Assembly: GCA_000711775.1 (NCBI GenBank) | Contig: ARYC01003120.1 | Coordinates: 1-64,000, forward strand | DNA length: 64,000 bases | Source of the DNA: Oxytricha trifallax | Lineage: Eukaryota > Ciliophora > Spirotrichea > Sporadotrichida > Oxytrichidae | Direction of reading: 5' to 3' | In this document: positions 34,440 through 46,201 of the stretch, piece by piece | Numbering within the stretch: the first letter of the stretch is position 1 | Layout: every line of letters begins with the position of its first letter | Notes under the pieces: generated by a model | Database searches by the model: none | What the model saw: the letters and a program-made list of their open reading frames with translations, nothing else | Told to the model about the DNA's origin: nothing | Program-made: the position numbers and the translations under genes

Positions 34440-35060
34440 TTTTTCTGTAAAATGTAAGATGATTAAACTCTACACTAAAGTAAGATTAACTGATGAGGGA
34501 AATTGAAGGCATAAATCCTGACTGTGTAAGTTAGTGGAAATAGACTTCAGAAATTGATAGTTATCAATAATAAAGACATAGCATAAACGCAACTTGCTAG
34601 AAATGGATGAGTTCTAGTGTTATGGAAAATACGAATTAATAACAGTAAGAACATTAAAGTAATTTGTAGCATGAACGATATTGAATGTGGGTGGATTCCC
34701 ACTACACGTGATGACGACTTACATTCCCTCCATACTGGAATGATGAAGTTAAAGAACTAGAAAATCGATTTATATTCATGATAAAATTTCTGAAACAGAA
34801 GTGCCAGAAATACAGAATTATAGTTATGGGGGATTTTAACGTTCAGATAAAGGAACTAGGTAAAAGGTTAAATAAAGAAGTCTAAAAGAATTTCATTCCA
34901 GAGAGAGTGGAAACTCATTCAAGAGCAAATCAACTAGACCAGATATTCTCAAATGTAGAAAAATTAAGCTGGGAGACTAGTTAATTGAGATAAAGATAAC
35001 ACAAATTAATTTAAGTCAAACATAAAATCAAATATCAAGATGATGACTATAAGTTGGCTA
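34440..35060 (+). pseudogene. LINE copy 1 endonuclease region
   Basis: The GDFN motif of AP-type endonucleases is intact at 34829-34840 (VMGDFNVQ), followed by an IP..V..H..ANQLDQIF block typical of LINE endonucleases. TGA codons and indels upstream and at about 34986 break the frame. The corresponding motif is mutated in copy 2. Confidence 0.75.
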
Positions 35061-35599
35061 ATAATGAGAGAACAATAAGAATATCAGACATAAGAAAGCA
35101 ATGTTGGAAGTCATTCATAGAGGAAGGGAGAGAGCTAACAATAGAAGACTAAGACACGCCGATTAGACAGTGATTCAGGGACAAAATAGGAAGGTAAACT
35201 AAAGGGAAGAATTGGTACTAACGACCTTCCGAGGTGCTTTGTGAAAAGTAATGGAAATTATACAGACAGTGCGTTCCAAGACACAAAGGTAAAATGGAAA
35301 GAGGCAATAATTAATTGACCTAGAACAATGCCTGGATAAGAACGATCTAAAAGGGTTCTTCTAAATGATGAAAAGACTAGCAAAAAGTCAAAAGAAAGCA
35401 CAACCAATTAAGGAAATTACAATCAATTAGGAAAGACTGGAACCAGGAGAAAAAACAAAAAGGAAGATAGTAGAGTAATTCACCTAACTATATAGAGACA
35501 ATAGAGAATGCAATAGCAAAGAAACAAGTAAAAAAGATGCGATAATGATTGATCAGCAATAGAATGAAAGGACAAATTTTGTGAAGAAAAGGAGGTAGA

Positions 35600-37130
35600 A
35601 AGAAGTATAAGAGAATGTAACTTAAATAAAGCTAGAGATCTAAATGGATTCGATGTAAAATTTTTATTGTAATCGGGAAAGATAACAAAATAGTGAGCAG
35701 ATAAATAGCATAATGGCTAAATTAGGGATAAATATCATATTGTATCAAGGAGGAGAGATTGATACTACTATTCAAAGACCAGAATGATCTTTATCCGGAG
35801 GTCAACAATTCTAGACCAATAGTATTATATTCTCACTTGAGCGAAATACTTGAGAAATTTATAATAAATAAGATTAACTAAGAAAAAATATAGCTTTTAA
35901 AAACAGTAATTTATCAAAACGGCTTTAAAGAAAACAAAGGCACACACATCTAATAAGGTTACTAGAATACATAAAATAATCCAGAAGGAAAAGCAAACAC
36001 AGAGAAGCATATTTTTTGGTAGATCTTTAAAAGGCATATGACTCAGTCTGGAAAGAATTGTGAGTCCAAAAGAAGCCGAAGTAGTTAGCCTAATTTAAAC
36101 ATTATAGAAAGGCAACAAGATTATATTTTGAAAAGAGGAGATAATCACGAAATTAGAGGCAGCTCAAGGAAGTAGATTATCACCTATCCTATTCAATATC
36201 TATTTGCAAGATGCACTATACACATAATAAGAGCTAAAGTCGTTGTTTAAATAGGCAAATTGATAGCATTCGCAGATTATATATTGGTGAATGTTAAAGA
36301 CCCACAACAATTCAAAAGAGTAATAGAATGTTTCAGAGAGATTTAGAAATTACATAACATAAAACTTAATACCAAAAAGACAGTATTTTTAAGTGATGCG
36401 AAAGGATTTGAGATAGATTTCTAGATAGAAGGAATCAAGAAAGCTCAGTAAACAAAATATCTATGACTGAACATATGTCTGAACACACAAAATCTTCTAA
36501 AGAACACGTGGAGTGTTATTAAAGGCAGACAGAATTTTACTAGAGACTAACAAAGTCGAGCAATAGCACGGTTAGCGGCACGATTATGATGGCATAAATA
36601 AGGTCTCTAATGATTTACTAATATACCCTTTAATTCAGCATAATTCGTAAAAATTGAAGAGACAGAAAAAATGGAACTGCAACTAAAGAGAATAGCATTT
36701 AAAACGCCAAGAGAAATTCCAAAGGAATGTAAACCAAATGAAGGAAACTAACACGAGTGAAATAATATGAGACTTAGTTGAGAAAATCTTAAAGAAAATT
36801 AACCTGAATATTGAATAGTTTCTAAGGCCAAAAAGAAGGAAAGACGAAATAAAACAAATATTTGTAAACTACAGAAAAGAAATAAAATATTCTTAACAAA
36901 TAACGTAATGGACACGATGATGGCAATACTCAAGGGAAAACAATAGTGAACTATGGCATGAGTCATTACTGCAGTGTGCAAAAGGTCTGGGTAGGCGCGA
37001 ATCATATGAGGAGATGTAATCTGCTGAACTAGGCAGGAGACCCAACAAGATTCTCCAAAATAATAAAGGAGAATAGACTCTTTGTCATAAAAAGTCATAA
37101 ACAAATAGAGATTATTACAATAAGATATGG
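35600..37130 (+). pseudogene. LINE copy 1 reverse transcriptase and C-terminal region
   Basis: The block SRLSPILFN-like near 36170 and the catalytic motif reading FADY (36264-36275), instead of FADD, identify the RT; loss of the second Asp would abolish activity. The C-terminal block NYGMSHYC..AGDPTRFSK (36945-37060) matches copy 2. Multiple TGA codons and frame shifts. Confidence 0.75.
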
Positions 37131-37430
37131 TTAAATCAGAGGATAAGACAATTAGAAGTACGAAAGTACTATCAAAAAATTTAGAATGACTTACAGTAAG
37201 AAATAAGGAGCCGACTTTGATGAAAATTTATTGAATTTAATTTGATGAGCAAAATGAATATCTAATTATTTAGAGAATATCGAAAAGTATATTATGAGAG
37301 AGAATCAGAAATCTGGTTCATTCGAGTTATTGTACTTTTTGGTAATTGCTTGAAGAATTTATTTTTTGCATTTTAATTACTTAAGTATTTTACTACTTCT
37401 ACTAATATAAATACATTTATTTAAATACGG

Positions 37431-38915
37431 TTATAAGCTTAATAATTGGTATTTAGATATTATTTATAAAATTTGGTGTACATTAAATCATATTTCAGAA
37501 AAATTGACTTCTTCAGAGATTCCAATTATTAAATTTAATTTTCATTCGAATTTAAAAAAATTAATTTATTGAACTTAAATAAATAGTTATTTTTTAATTA
37601 AAAAAATAAATGCAATTATATGAAAGAAATAATAATAACTATAAACAATTTATAATATAATTAATCGTAAATTTATTCATAGACCGAAATCTTCTCGGAA
37701 TACATTCTTCTTCAGTAAGACAATAAGAGATGTCTAAATCAATGGAGTTTTTACTTAACATATGATGAGAAACAGAAGACTCTAGTAGTTAAACAATCAA
37801 TTTATAGTAAAATTATTTTAAACTTCTGGCTAAGGTATCTCGTGAACCATTAAATATTTTACAATTCTGACTTCGATTTACTGAGGATGTCCATGATAGA
37901 GATGTTAAAAAAGTCAGAAAGTAACAAATGGGGGATTTCAGTTCATCAACGGGGATTCTAAACCTAAAAAAATAACCATTCAAATAACATCAAATCTTCC
38001 CGGGCCTTGTTCGTCGTCACGACTTATACATATCGCCTTTTTAATAGATAGCGTATTTGTGATTAGCACTCCGAAATTAAAAACAGAGTGGGATAGAGAA
38101 GTCTCGGAGATCAGTTTTTATTTTTTCAAAAATGACTAAAAAAGTGTGATTAGAGCCGAGGAAATCGGAATCATGAAGCCAATTTTGATTTTTATTTATA
38201 AAAAATTATAAAAATTTTTAAAATTCAAAATTTCATTTAAACATTTTAATTAAATCTTTATTTTATTTTGTTTTAATCCATTAAATAATAAAATTTTTTT
38301 AAAAAAATTTGATATTAGTTATCAAAAATTGCCTCTTTTTACATTTTTTTAATTTAAATACAATATATGACTTTACTAAAATAAAATTTATATTTACATG
38401 TAAAGAGTATATTTGCGTATGTTTTCTCAAGATATGTGATCTATTAATAGTTATATTTTAAAATAGTTTACTTAAAAATTTAAATTTATGCAAATAAATA
38501 TTAAAGAAAAAACAACCTTTATATTGTATCAAGTATGAAATTATTTAAATTTACAATAATAATTATGATATTAATTACATTTGGGCGAAAGAAAGAGTAC
38601 CGAGCACGAAATTAAATTAATTTACTAAAATTATGAATAATTGTTTTTTATAGTGTTATTTTTCTGAGATTATACCGTCTCTTTTTTTTTAATCCTAAGA
38701 ATTTATGATATTGATCTGTGACTTGACCGATTTGACCTTATCTTTTTTTAGTTAAATTAGTCAACATTATTATTTTAATAAAATTAATTATTTACATATT
38801 AACTGAAAGTTTACCGATTAGACCATGTATATTTTAAGATAAATTAGTTAAATAAATATACTTAAGTCTTTAATTAGATTAATTAATTTAATCATACGAA
38901 GCTTTTATATGACAA
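37431..38915. other. AT-rich spacer with one GC-rich patch, no supported gene
   Basis: Mostly poly-A/T sequence. The patch at about 37860-38170 (containing cttcccgggccttgttcgtc) is much more GC-rich but shows no long ciliate-code frame on either strand. Content unknown. Confidence 0.4.
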
Positions 38916-38919
38916 ACAG

Positions 38920-40300
38920 CCTTGCCTCACTGTTACGAGTTCTATGTGCAAAGATCATTCTTCATTTCGTCTTTAAGCATTTTGCTTATTTCTCTGCTCA
39001 CATTCCTCTCCTGGGAGTGTTGCAGCACTATGCTCTCTTCTTTTAACTGTGTCAGCATGTACTTAGCCAAGTCTATAGTATCGAAGGGCAATTTTTTCTT
39101 TGAGCCCTTCTAGATTTTACTTAAGTCATTTAAATGTCATCGGGCATCCATTGCTTCTCTATCGATCTTCTTAAGTTTGTCTAATGAGAATGAGTTAATC
39201 GTTATAACAACTACTCTGTCTACATATTCTAAAGAGAAATCCAAATACTTTAATTCTGTGGAGTAGCCGCTCCCCTCTAACAATCTTTTCATTTTGGAAC
39301 TTTTTCAATACTCAAGAAATGCTTTTCATTTATTTCGTCTATTTGCACTATCTGATGCGAGAATTTTATAGGCGTAAGCTGTAGTTTAAAAATTAAAATA
39401 GCTTTCTTAAAGCACATCACAAACAAAATCTTGCTATAACATCCAGACTATGCTTGTCTTGCCAGTATTTGCTTTCTCATACAACCATACATAGGATTTA
39501 TTTGAGCTTTCCTTTTAGATAATAACTTGGAACAATGCATCAATAACTTAACCGTATTTTTATTTTTAAATCTAGGCAAAGGAAATATCTCTTCTAAAAT
39601 TGATATCATCACAATGTCTGATAGCATAGATTTGTTGTGACTCGAAGATTGGAATTAGCTTTCTCTCTATTAGACTTGATACCAGTAGCATTTTTTAAAT
39701 TCCTTTAAACCTGGACTCAATTTCCTGAATTTTTACTAGATCACCTGTACATCGCCAGTACATTTGGATATAATCTGAAATCGTGTGAATCTCTCGTGCC
39801 TTGAGTAAATCAGTGAACTACACGAGCAACTGTGCCTTATTTATTGTCGTTGAAATCTAAGATTCTCTTCTTGAGCTAGTGACACTTAAGTTTTCTTGTT
39901 GAAATTATCTTAATCTCCTGCTATAAGAACTATGTTTGGATACAAGACTAGCAATTACGAGAAGCACTTTTACTATATATTTTCTATCTTAATGTTGAGT
40001 TTAATAAGTATTATTGTGCCAAGACTATTGCTCTGCTTGAAATGATTTTAAGATTGCCCTTTGAAAGAGGAGTACAGACTGTCTCGAGAAATTATTTATC
40101 ATTTTCTGGAATTTTTTATACATTGAAGTACTCAATTTACTCGTGTATGTCTTTGATGCACTTGAAGATAGGGTTGAAATTAGCAAGCCTGTAAGGATAC
40201 TTGCACTCTTAAAGGTGGGTAATTTTAAGTTAATATGAGTTTTAGAAATTTTAATATTTAAATACAATGAAGAGGAGATTTTGAACAAGTTCCTCACACC
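38920..40300 (-). pseudogene. SF3 helicase (Rep-like) gene remnant 1
   Basis: On the reverse strand a ciliate-code frame runs from about 39845 to 39343. It contains YVWLYEKANTGKTS, a Walker A with the NTGKT core typical of superfamily 3 helicases (about 39440-39485). In the neighbouring frame the Walker B-like QIDEIN follows (39331-39348), then VVVITIN (39192-39215), which fits SF3 motif C. That order and spacing are those of Rep proteins from small DNA replicons. Upstream to 40300 more protein-like frames occur, but I could not place an HUH endonuclease motif. Frame shifts and TGA codons make this copy non-functional. Not the same family as the copy at 63 kb. Confidence 0.65.
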
Positions 40301-40714
40301 AATAATTATAATAATTAAATTAATTAATCTAAATAAAGACTTAAGTTTAATTATTTGATTAAAATAATCCCTTGTATAATCGGTAAAGTCACAGATTAGT
40401 ATTGAAAACCCTGAAGGAATAAAAAAATGAAGAAATGGAGTGATATCAGTAAAGAGGCCACTCTCAAATTTTATCTAAAAAACACTCATCTATTTAATGA
40501 AAGTTAATATATTTAAAATACGAATTATATATTAATTTATATAATTTTCCCAATTCACACATATATTTTAGTAATACTATTTTCCAATATTAGATTTAAA
40601 TATTAATTTTTAATTAGAAATTGATTTATTTAATGGCAAAAATGACTAACGTTATGTGGAATTATTCAAAATAAAGACATCAATTTTTTCAGAAAAACAT
40701 TAGGATTATCATTG

Positions 40715-40878
40715 AAAAAACTTTGAATTTTTGCAAATTGAAATGCAACAACTACAAATACAGCGGCAAATACAACAGTAACAACAACAACTTTCAAGTC
40801 AAACCCCAATAAATTAAACAAAACTACATCAAAAAAATCCTAACTGCCTATAAATTGGAGTGTCTGTACTTTGAGCTA
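40715..40878 (+). CDS. Gln-rich ciliate-code fragment
   Basis: A forward frame reads FEFLQIEMQQLQIQRQIQQQ followed by more Gln, then SSQTPINQ and on to TGA near 40876. CAA repeats and TAA-coded Gln are mixed. Probably part of a low-complexity protein gene; neighbouring sequence is AT-rich. No start codon assigned. Confidence 0.3.
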
Positions 40879-41117
40879 GAAATCAAAATTCCAAGGAGAT
40901 TCTGTGTCAGCAATAATTATGAACATTAAATTATATTACTAAAATTATGACATCAATTACAATTTGGCTTAAGAAAACTGTCGAGTATATAGTATATATA
41001 ATTGTGTAAAGATTGCTATAGATTAATTCTCTTTTTTATTAATTTATTAAACATTCAAAATAAATATATTTTCTATTTTAATAGAATTAATTTTTACTTT
41101 AAATTTATCATACATTA

Positions 41118-41529
41118 TTGTAAGAATACATTTGATTCGGGAAAATAATTTAATATTAATTAAATATAATAATTTGTGGCAATTAACTTTCTTGAAACAA
41201 AGACAATATTGTACTCATTTGAAAGATAATTCAAAAATAGTTGGACTTTACTATTGGCGGTACATCTCTATCGCATCCCTGGACCGAGATAACTCGAGTT
41301 TAATTTTTGATATTTTCTTAGTTGATTTAAATGCCAAAATATAGTCGAGTTATCTCGCTCTAGTGATGCGATAGAGATGTACCGCCAATAGTAAAGTCCA
41401 TCTGGTTTTGAATTATCTTTCAAATGAGTACCATATTGTCTTGGTTTCTAGAAAGTTAACTGCCACGAATTATTATAATTAATTAATTAATTATAAATTA
41501 TTTTCCCGAATCAAATGTATTCCTACGAA
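41118..41529. mobile_element. MITE-like palindrome, family M1 copy 1 (412 bp)
   Basis: Inverted arms of about 190 bp; the ends read TTGTAAGAATACATTTGATT and its complement. The arms contain CGGTACATCTCTATCGCATC near the centre, perfectly repeated inverted. A TA flanks the left end. The outer 30 bp match the element at 62478-62893, so this is a repeat family. No coding capacity. Confidence 0.85.
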
Positions 41530-41639
41530 ATTACTGCTATTAGTAGTGGTAAATAGCATAAATAGTCAATAAAAATAATCTTTAATTCTTGAGTTTGCTA
41601 AGTATTCAAATACAAGTGTAGCTATTTTATTTCGGTGAC

Positions 41640-43650
41640 AAGCAGCATTTTCTTCCACTTTTCTATCTCTTGATTCTTTATTTATGCTTTTGTCTGCTTA
41701 TTCCTCTTCTTAACTTTCTCGCCATCACTTTGCAGTTTTAGCTGCTTCTCTTTCTCTTTGTCATTTTCTCTTTATTTTCCTTTAGTTTCCCTATTTTTAA
41801 TCTTTTTTCCCTCTGGATTTGATAGGTGGTTCCATAGAACAGGAAGACTTTAAATCTAGTGATGTCTTCTACTTACTCGCTGAATCTTCTTTCACAGTAC
41901 TTGTTTTCATGATCTATTTGACTTACTATGTCAATTCTCATTACATAGTTATCCTAATAATAGTCCGCTTATGCGCTGAAGATCATTGAACCAAAGTCCA
42001 TGTCTTCATTAGGTTGCTGCCATATTAGTTCATATTTCTTATCTATCCCTATCATCTTCCATGTCCGCCTCTTCAATTTCAATTCATGATATACATTAAA
42101 ACGTCAATTATTAAAATCAAAAAAATATCTAAAAATAAATTATTGATAAAATTACCTTGTACCTTATAATAACTTTATTTTAAGAATATAACTATTTATG
42201 ATTCGAGCTCTTTTTCCAATATGAAATTATTTATTTTAAATAAAATAATGAGATATTATAGTAATTTTAAGTCAATAAGTAATTTTTTTAATTATATTTT
42301 AATTTTTCCTAAATGGGAAAATAATAATAACTAATTTAGCAGTCTCAACGACATTCCAGCATATAATTAGTGTGAAGGAACAAGTCCTTATTATGAAGTT
42401 TAAATTGCTAGATCAAGATAAAATCTTTAATCTTTACTCTGTGTTATCACCATTCTTGCCCCAACGAAGAAATTCATCTAAAATAGTTTTTGTATTCTTG
42501 AACCTCCTTAAAATATGCTGAAGTCATAAAATTCGTCATTAGCTATTTTAGCGTTAGATGGATTTTCTTTGTAAGTTTTATAACCTAAGTTTAATAAGTT
42601 TAAGTTTTTTCCCAAGTTGGAATATTTAACCACAAAAGTTTTCTGAAAGATTATAGGTATATGAGTAAGTAAGAGTTGCAATTTATTATGTCATGGACTT
42701 GGAGAATTTCTTGGTCTTTTCTATCGAGATTCTTAACATTTCCTCTATTATGGTACAGAACTGTCTTCCATTTATGTAATGCATAGTTGCATTTATGTAT
42801 CAAAATTTCTCATTCCACTTTTTTATAATATCACGTTTAAATTAAGTTTTTATCTCGTATTTGCTAACTATTCCTCCTTCTAATATAACAGTGAGAATGC
42901 AATTTTGATATTTTTTAAGTTAAGCTTTTATTTGTATAATTTCATTTTATGAATGCGCTACCTTGTCAAGTAAAGTAGATCAGTTTCTTTTCCACAATTT
43001 TTAACGCTTTATTGGCTTCGTTAGCGTCTACTGAGGCTTTTACAATATATCAATGACTTAGAAATAAATTTATGTTATATATTGATGATTCCACATAGAT
43101 ATAACATGCCGTTATTGTTAAAATCTTAGGTATGTTGTCTTACCCTCAATGCATTCGGCTTTAATGAATATTTTGAAGGAATTATGTATTTGAAGTCAAA
43201 GTCTTAGTAGCATATATCAGTATTTAACATAAACTATTTATGTTAATGATTGATTGAGCTAGCTAGGTCATCCACTCTTAAATCAATATCAATATATAAT
43301 AACCTAATACATTTTACTTTAGGGTAACAATATTAATGCTAAAAGATTCGCAATAATGCATTGTAAAGTTCAAGAAAAAAACCCAAAGAAGGGATTTCCT
43401 TCCTTGAGGAACCTCCGATAAATTTTTGCCATTATTATGAACTAGTAAAAAATGAAGGTTGATGGTTTGTAACAGATGAGTGGCTATATTCACCAACATG
43501 TGCCATTGATTTACGGTTGTTTTCTGTCTTATTTCTTCATATTTTAATTGTTAAGATACTTATCATATTTTGATTGATAGTAAGCTTTCCAATACTTTTC
43601 CTTCTAAATAGGATGTTAACTAGGGATGTTTTCTATAAAAAAAAATGGGA
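41640..43650 (-). CDS. Long ciliate-code multi-segment gene, unrecognised
   Basis: Reverse tracts in order: 43620-43500 (HPIQKEKYWKAYYQSKYDKY), 43505-43314, 43050-42960 (VKASVDANEANKALKIVEKK), 42965-42800, 42815-42640, 42640-42340 (open throughout, with GYKTYKENPSNAKIANDEFY), an AT-rich gap that stays open by chance, then 42080-41840 (KKYELIWQQPNEDMDFGSMI and on), then a Lys/Glu/Gln-rich coiled-coil-like tail to about 41640 after one frame change. Roughly 550 residues in all. Frame changes between tracts have no single explanation. No family recognised; the tail suggests a structural or scaffold protein. Lies 110 bp from MITE copy 1. Confidence 0.5.
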
Positions 43651-44499
43651 CATCTTGAGTATAGTCAAGTCATTCTAGATTTTTTTTTATTCAACTGAAA
43701 ATTTTGTATACTCAGACATCAATGCTGAAGTGTCAACAAATTGAAGGATAAGATTTGTATCCACTAATGAGATTATAGAACATTAGTGATGTTCTATTTA
43801 TTAATTTCAAGTTAGCATTATACTAAAGGGAACTTATTAAATCATATAAAATGTTTTAAATATTTAAATATTAGTATAATTCATTAATTGAATAATATAT
43901 ATTTTATATAACCATATTAAATAAAAATAAGAACCCTATATTAATTAATATTATATTGATGTTCAATAGCGAGATGATAAAAGAAATATTAATAATTTAT
44001 AAATATGAAGTTTAACATCAAATTTAAACTCATTAAAGCTACATAGCTTTGATTTTTCCCTGCCATTAATATATTTAATAAAATTAATGATGCTATTTTC
44101 ATTTAATTTAATAATATATCATTATTTATTTGTTTTTATGTATGTTGTGGTACGGCCCTAAATCTTAGATAGTTTATTTTTTAAACTAATTTATTATAAA
44201 TATTAGTTGATTAAATTCAGATTATTCTGTATTATTAATCAATTATTCTTTAGTCAGTTAGTAAATCACATAGGTAAGTAAATTTATTATTCTTTATTTC
44301 ATTGGAATTATCAAGTACTTAACATCAAGCTAGCGTTTATTGCTAAAATATATATTGATTTTGTAAAATATAAATAAAATTTAAAGAATCAAAATTTAAA
44401 GCACATTATAATACTCTTTCTTCCAAACTCCTCTAAATATGCTTGATTTTTATTGCTTTTTTCGGGAATTAAGGTTATTTATTTTACCTATATATGTAT

Positions 44500-45350
44500 A
44501 TTAATAGCTATGTTTCAAATCTCACTATCTTAGTTAAAACAGTACTTATTATTTTGGAAAATTAGTTTTATGCGACTTAATCTAAGTCCAGAACTACTTC
44601 TAATATCCAATAGGAACATTAAAGTAACTTACTATAAGAACTTAGGAACAATAATTGATATAGAATTAAATTAAAGCTATTTTTCACCTTTTTAAAGCTC
44701 TATAATTGCACTCTGATGCAGATATGGACGCATTATTTTTTTAAAAATTCAAATATTCTATCAAATTTCGAATAATTAATTGACTAAAATGACAGTAAGA
44801 ACCTTCCATCCCAACTAAACGCTAATTTTTACTAAAAATGTTTTGATTCAAATTTTGAAGTGATAATTTATCTTACGAATCAGAGGAGTGTTTAAACATA
44901 AAAAACTATATCCTCAAAAGTAAAAATAATCTGTGATACCATTACTTCCTTTAAGAATGAAGAATCTCTGAAAATTACTATTTTTATATTGCTAACATGG
45001 TAAGTAATTTTCATATACCACCCAGGTTATTTGACAGATGCTTTGGTAAATTGATAGGAAAAGTTATAGAAAGAATATGATAAAGAAAAACAAAGAGAAT
45101 TGGTTAAAGATACAAAAAATGTATGAAACTTAAGATCTTGAAAATATACTTAGACAAGGTCTTTCTGATTCGTAATGAAATTAGAATAATGTAAGATATT
45201 TAATAACAAAAGACTTACCTCGAATCAATGAATAAAATCTCTTTTTCCTATTAAACCTTTGGTTATTAATATTATTTATTACCATTTGAAATTATCCATA
45301 GATTGGGGAAATAAGTCTATTTACTCAAGTGCATAATGAAATACTCTCAT
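44500..45350 (+). pseudogene. Weak ciliate-code coding tract
   Basis: A forward frame from ATG at about 44569 (MRLNLSPELLLISNRNIKVT) stays open to a TGA near 44715. Pieces at 44880-45000 and 45020-45120 (Lys/Glu-rich, EYDKEKQRELVKDTKNV) look protein-like in shifting frames. No family recognised. The flanks 43650-44500 and 45350-46200 are AT-rich with no supported gene. Confidence 0.3.
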
Positions 45351-46201
45351 AATTTATGTTGAGGTATCATCCATAATATTTTAATTTCTAATTAACTTTA
45401 TGCTGATAAATTGCATAGTTTAGGGAAAAATATTTTTAACTTGCCACAGTATAAGCTAAAATTTTCATATTCATGGTGATATACACATTTGATATTTCCC
45501 ATTTCTCAACTATTACTAAAAATATAACAATTTCAACATCTTTAAAAATGAAATAAAATAAGTAGACAAATATAAAATAGTCTTCAATTCATTATTTAGG
45601 ATGTTTAATTAATGCTATTATTCCTATCCTTATAGAAGTAAATCATTTAGTGTAAGAAATGGTTGTAAAAGTTAAAAAGATATAGATAGGAGATGAGTAT
45701 AACTTCAAAAGTCCTCAAACATGAGTTTAGATGAGATATTTTAATTAATTGAAAAGATTAATTTATATTTTATTTAGAACTTTTATAATATGTCCCCCCC
45801 AAATAACTCAATATGTATACTTGCTATAAAATTGTTTGAAGACCATTAGTAACAATAAATTTATATATGGATTAGTTATGAATAAATTAAATTAAATGTA
45901 TCGATATAATTACTATTTATATACTTGATTTCATTTGCATTAATTAATTTAAATTATTGCTTTCGTAGAATCATTTTAATGATGTTATCTATCTTCCTTA
46001 AAATTAAGAATGATAATAATGTAATTAACCTATAATTCTTATGAATTCTATACATTTCCATGTATTACTATCAATTTGAGTTCTTGATAACATCTTAATA
46101 CTATTTGGATCTTTATTTAACACATCCATAACTGAAATTAATTTTTTTCGCAATAACTTTCTTGAAAATCCCCTTATAACAAAATAAATAGTTATGAATA
46201 C

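Larger units (their letters stand above)
34050..37430 (+). mobile_element. LINE-like non-LTR retrotransposon, copy 1 (decayed)
   Basis: Contains an apurinic-type endonuclease region, a reverse-transcriptase region and a conserved C-terminal block, in that order. Matches copy 2 (57240-60670) along its length, including 5' motifs and a 3' UTR homologous to about 37430. Both copies use TAA/TAG as Gln. The 5' border is set by similarity to copy 2; no target duplication or poly(A) tail was evident. Confidence 0.85.

Noticed and set aside
36799..37104. Reverse-strand 101-codon ORF
   Set aside because: It is antisense to the conserved LINE C-terminal block, which matches copy 2 on the + strand.
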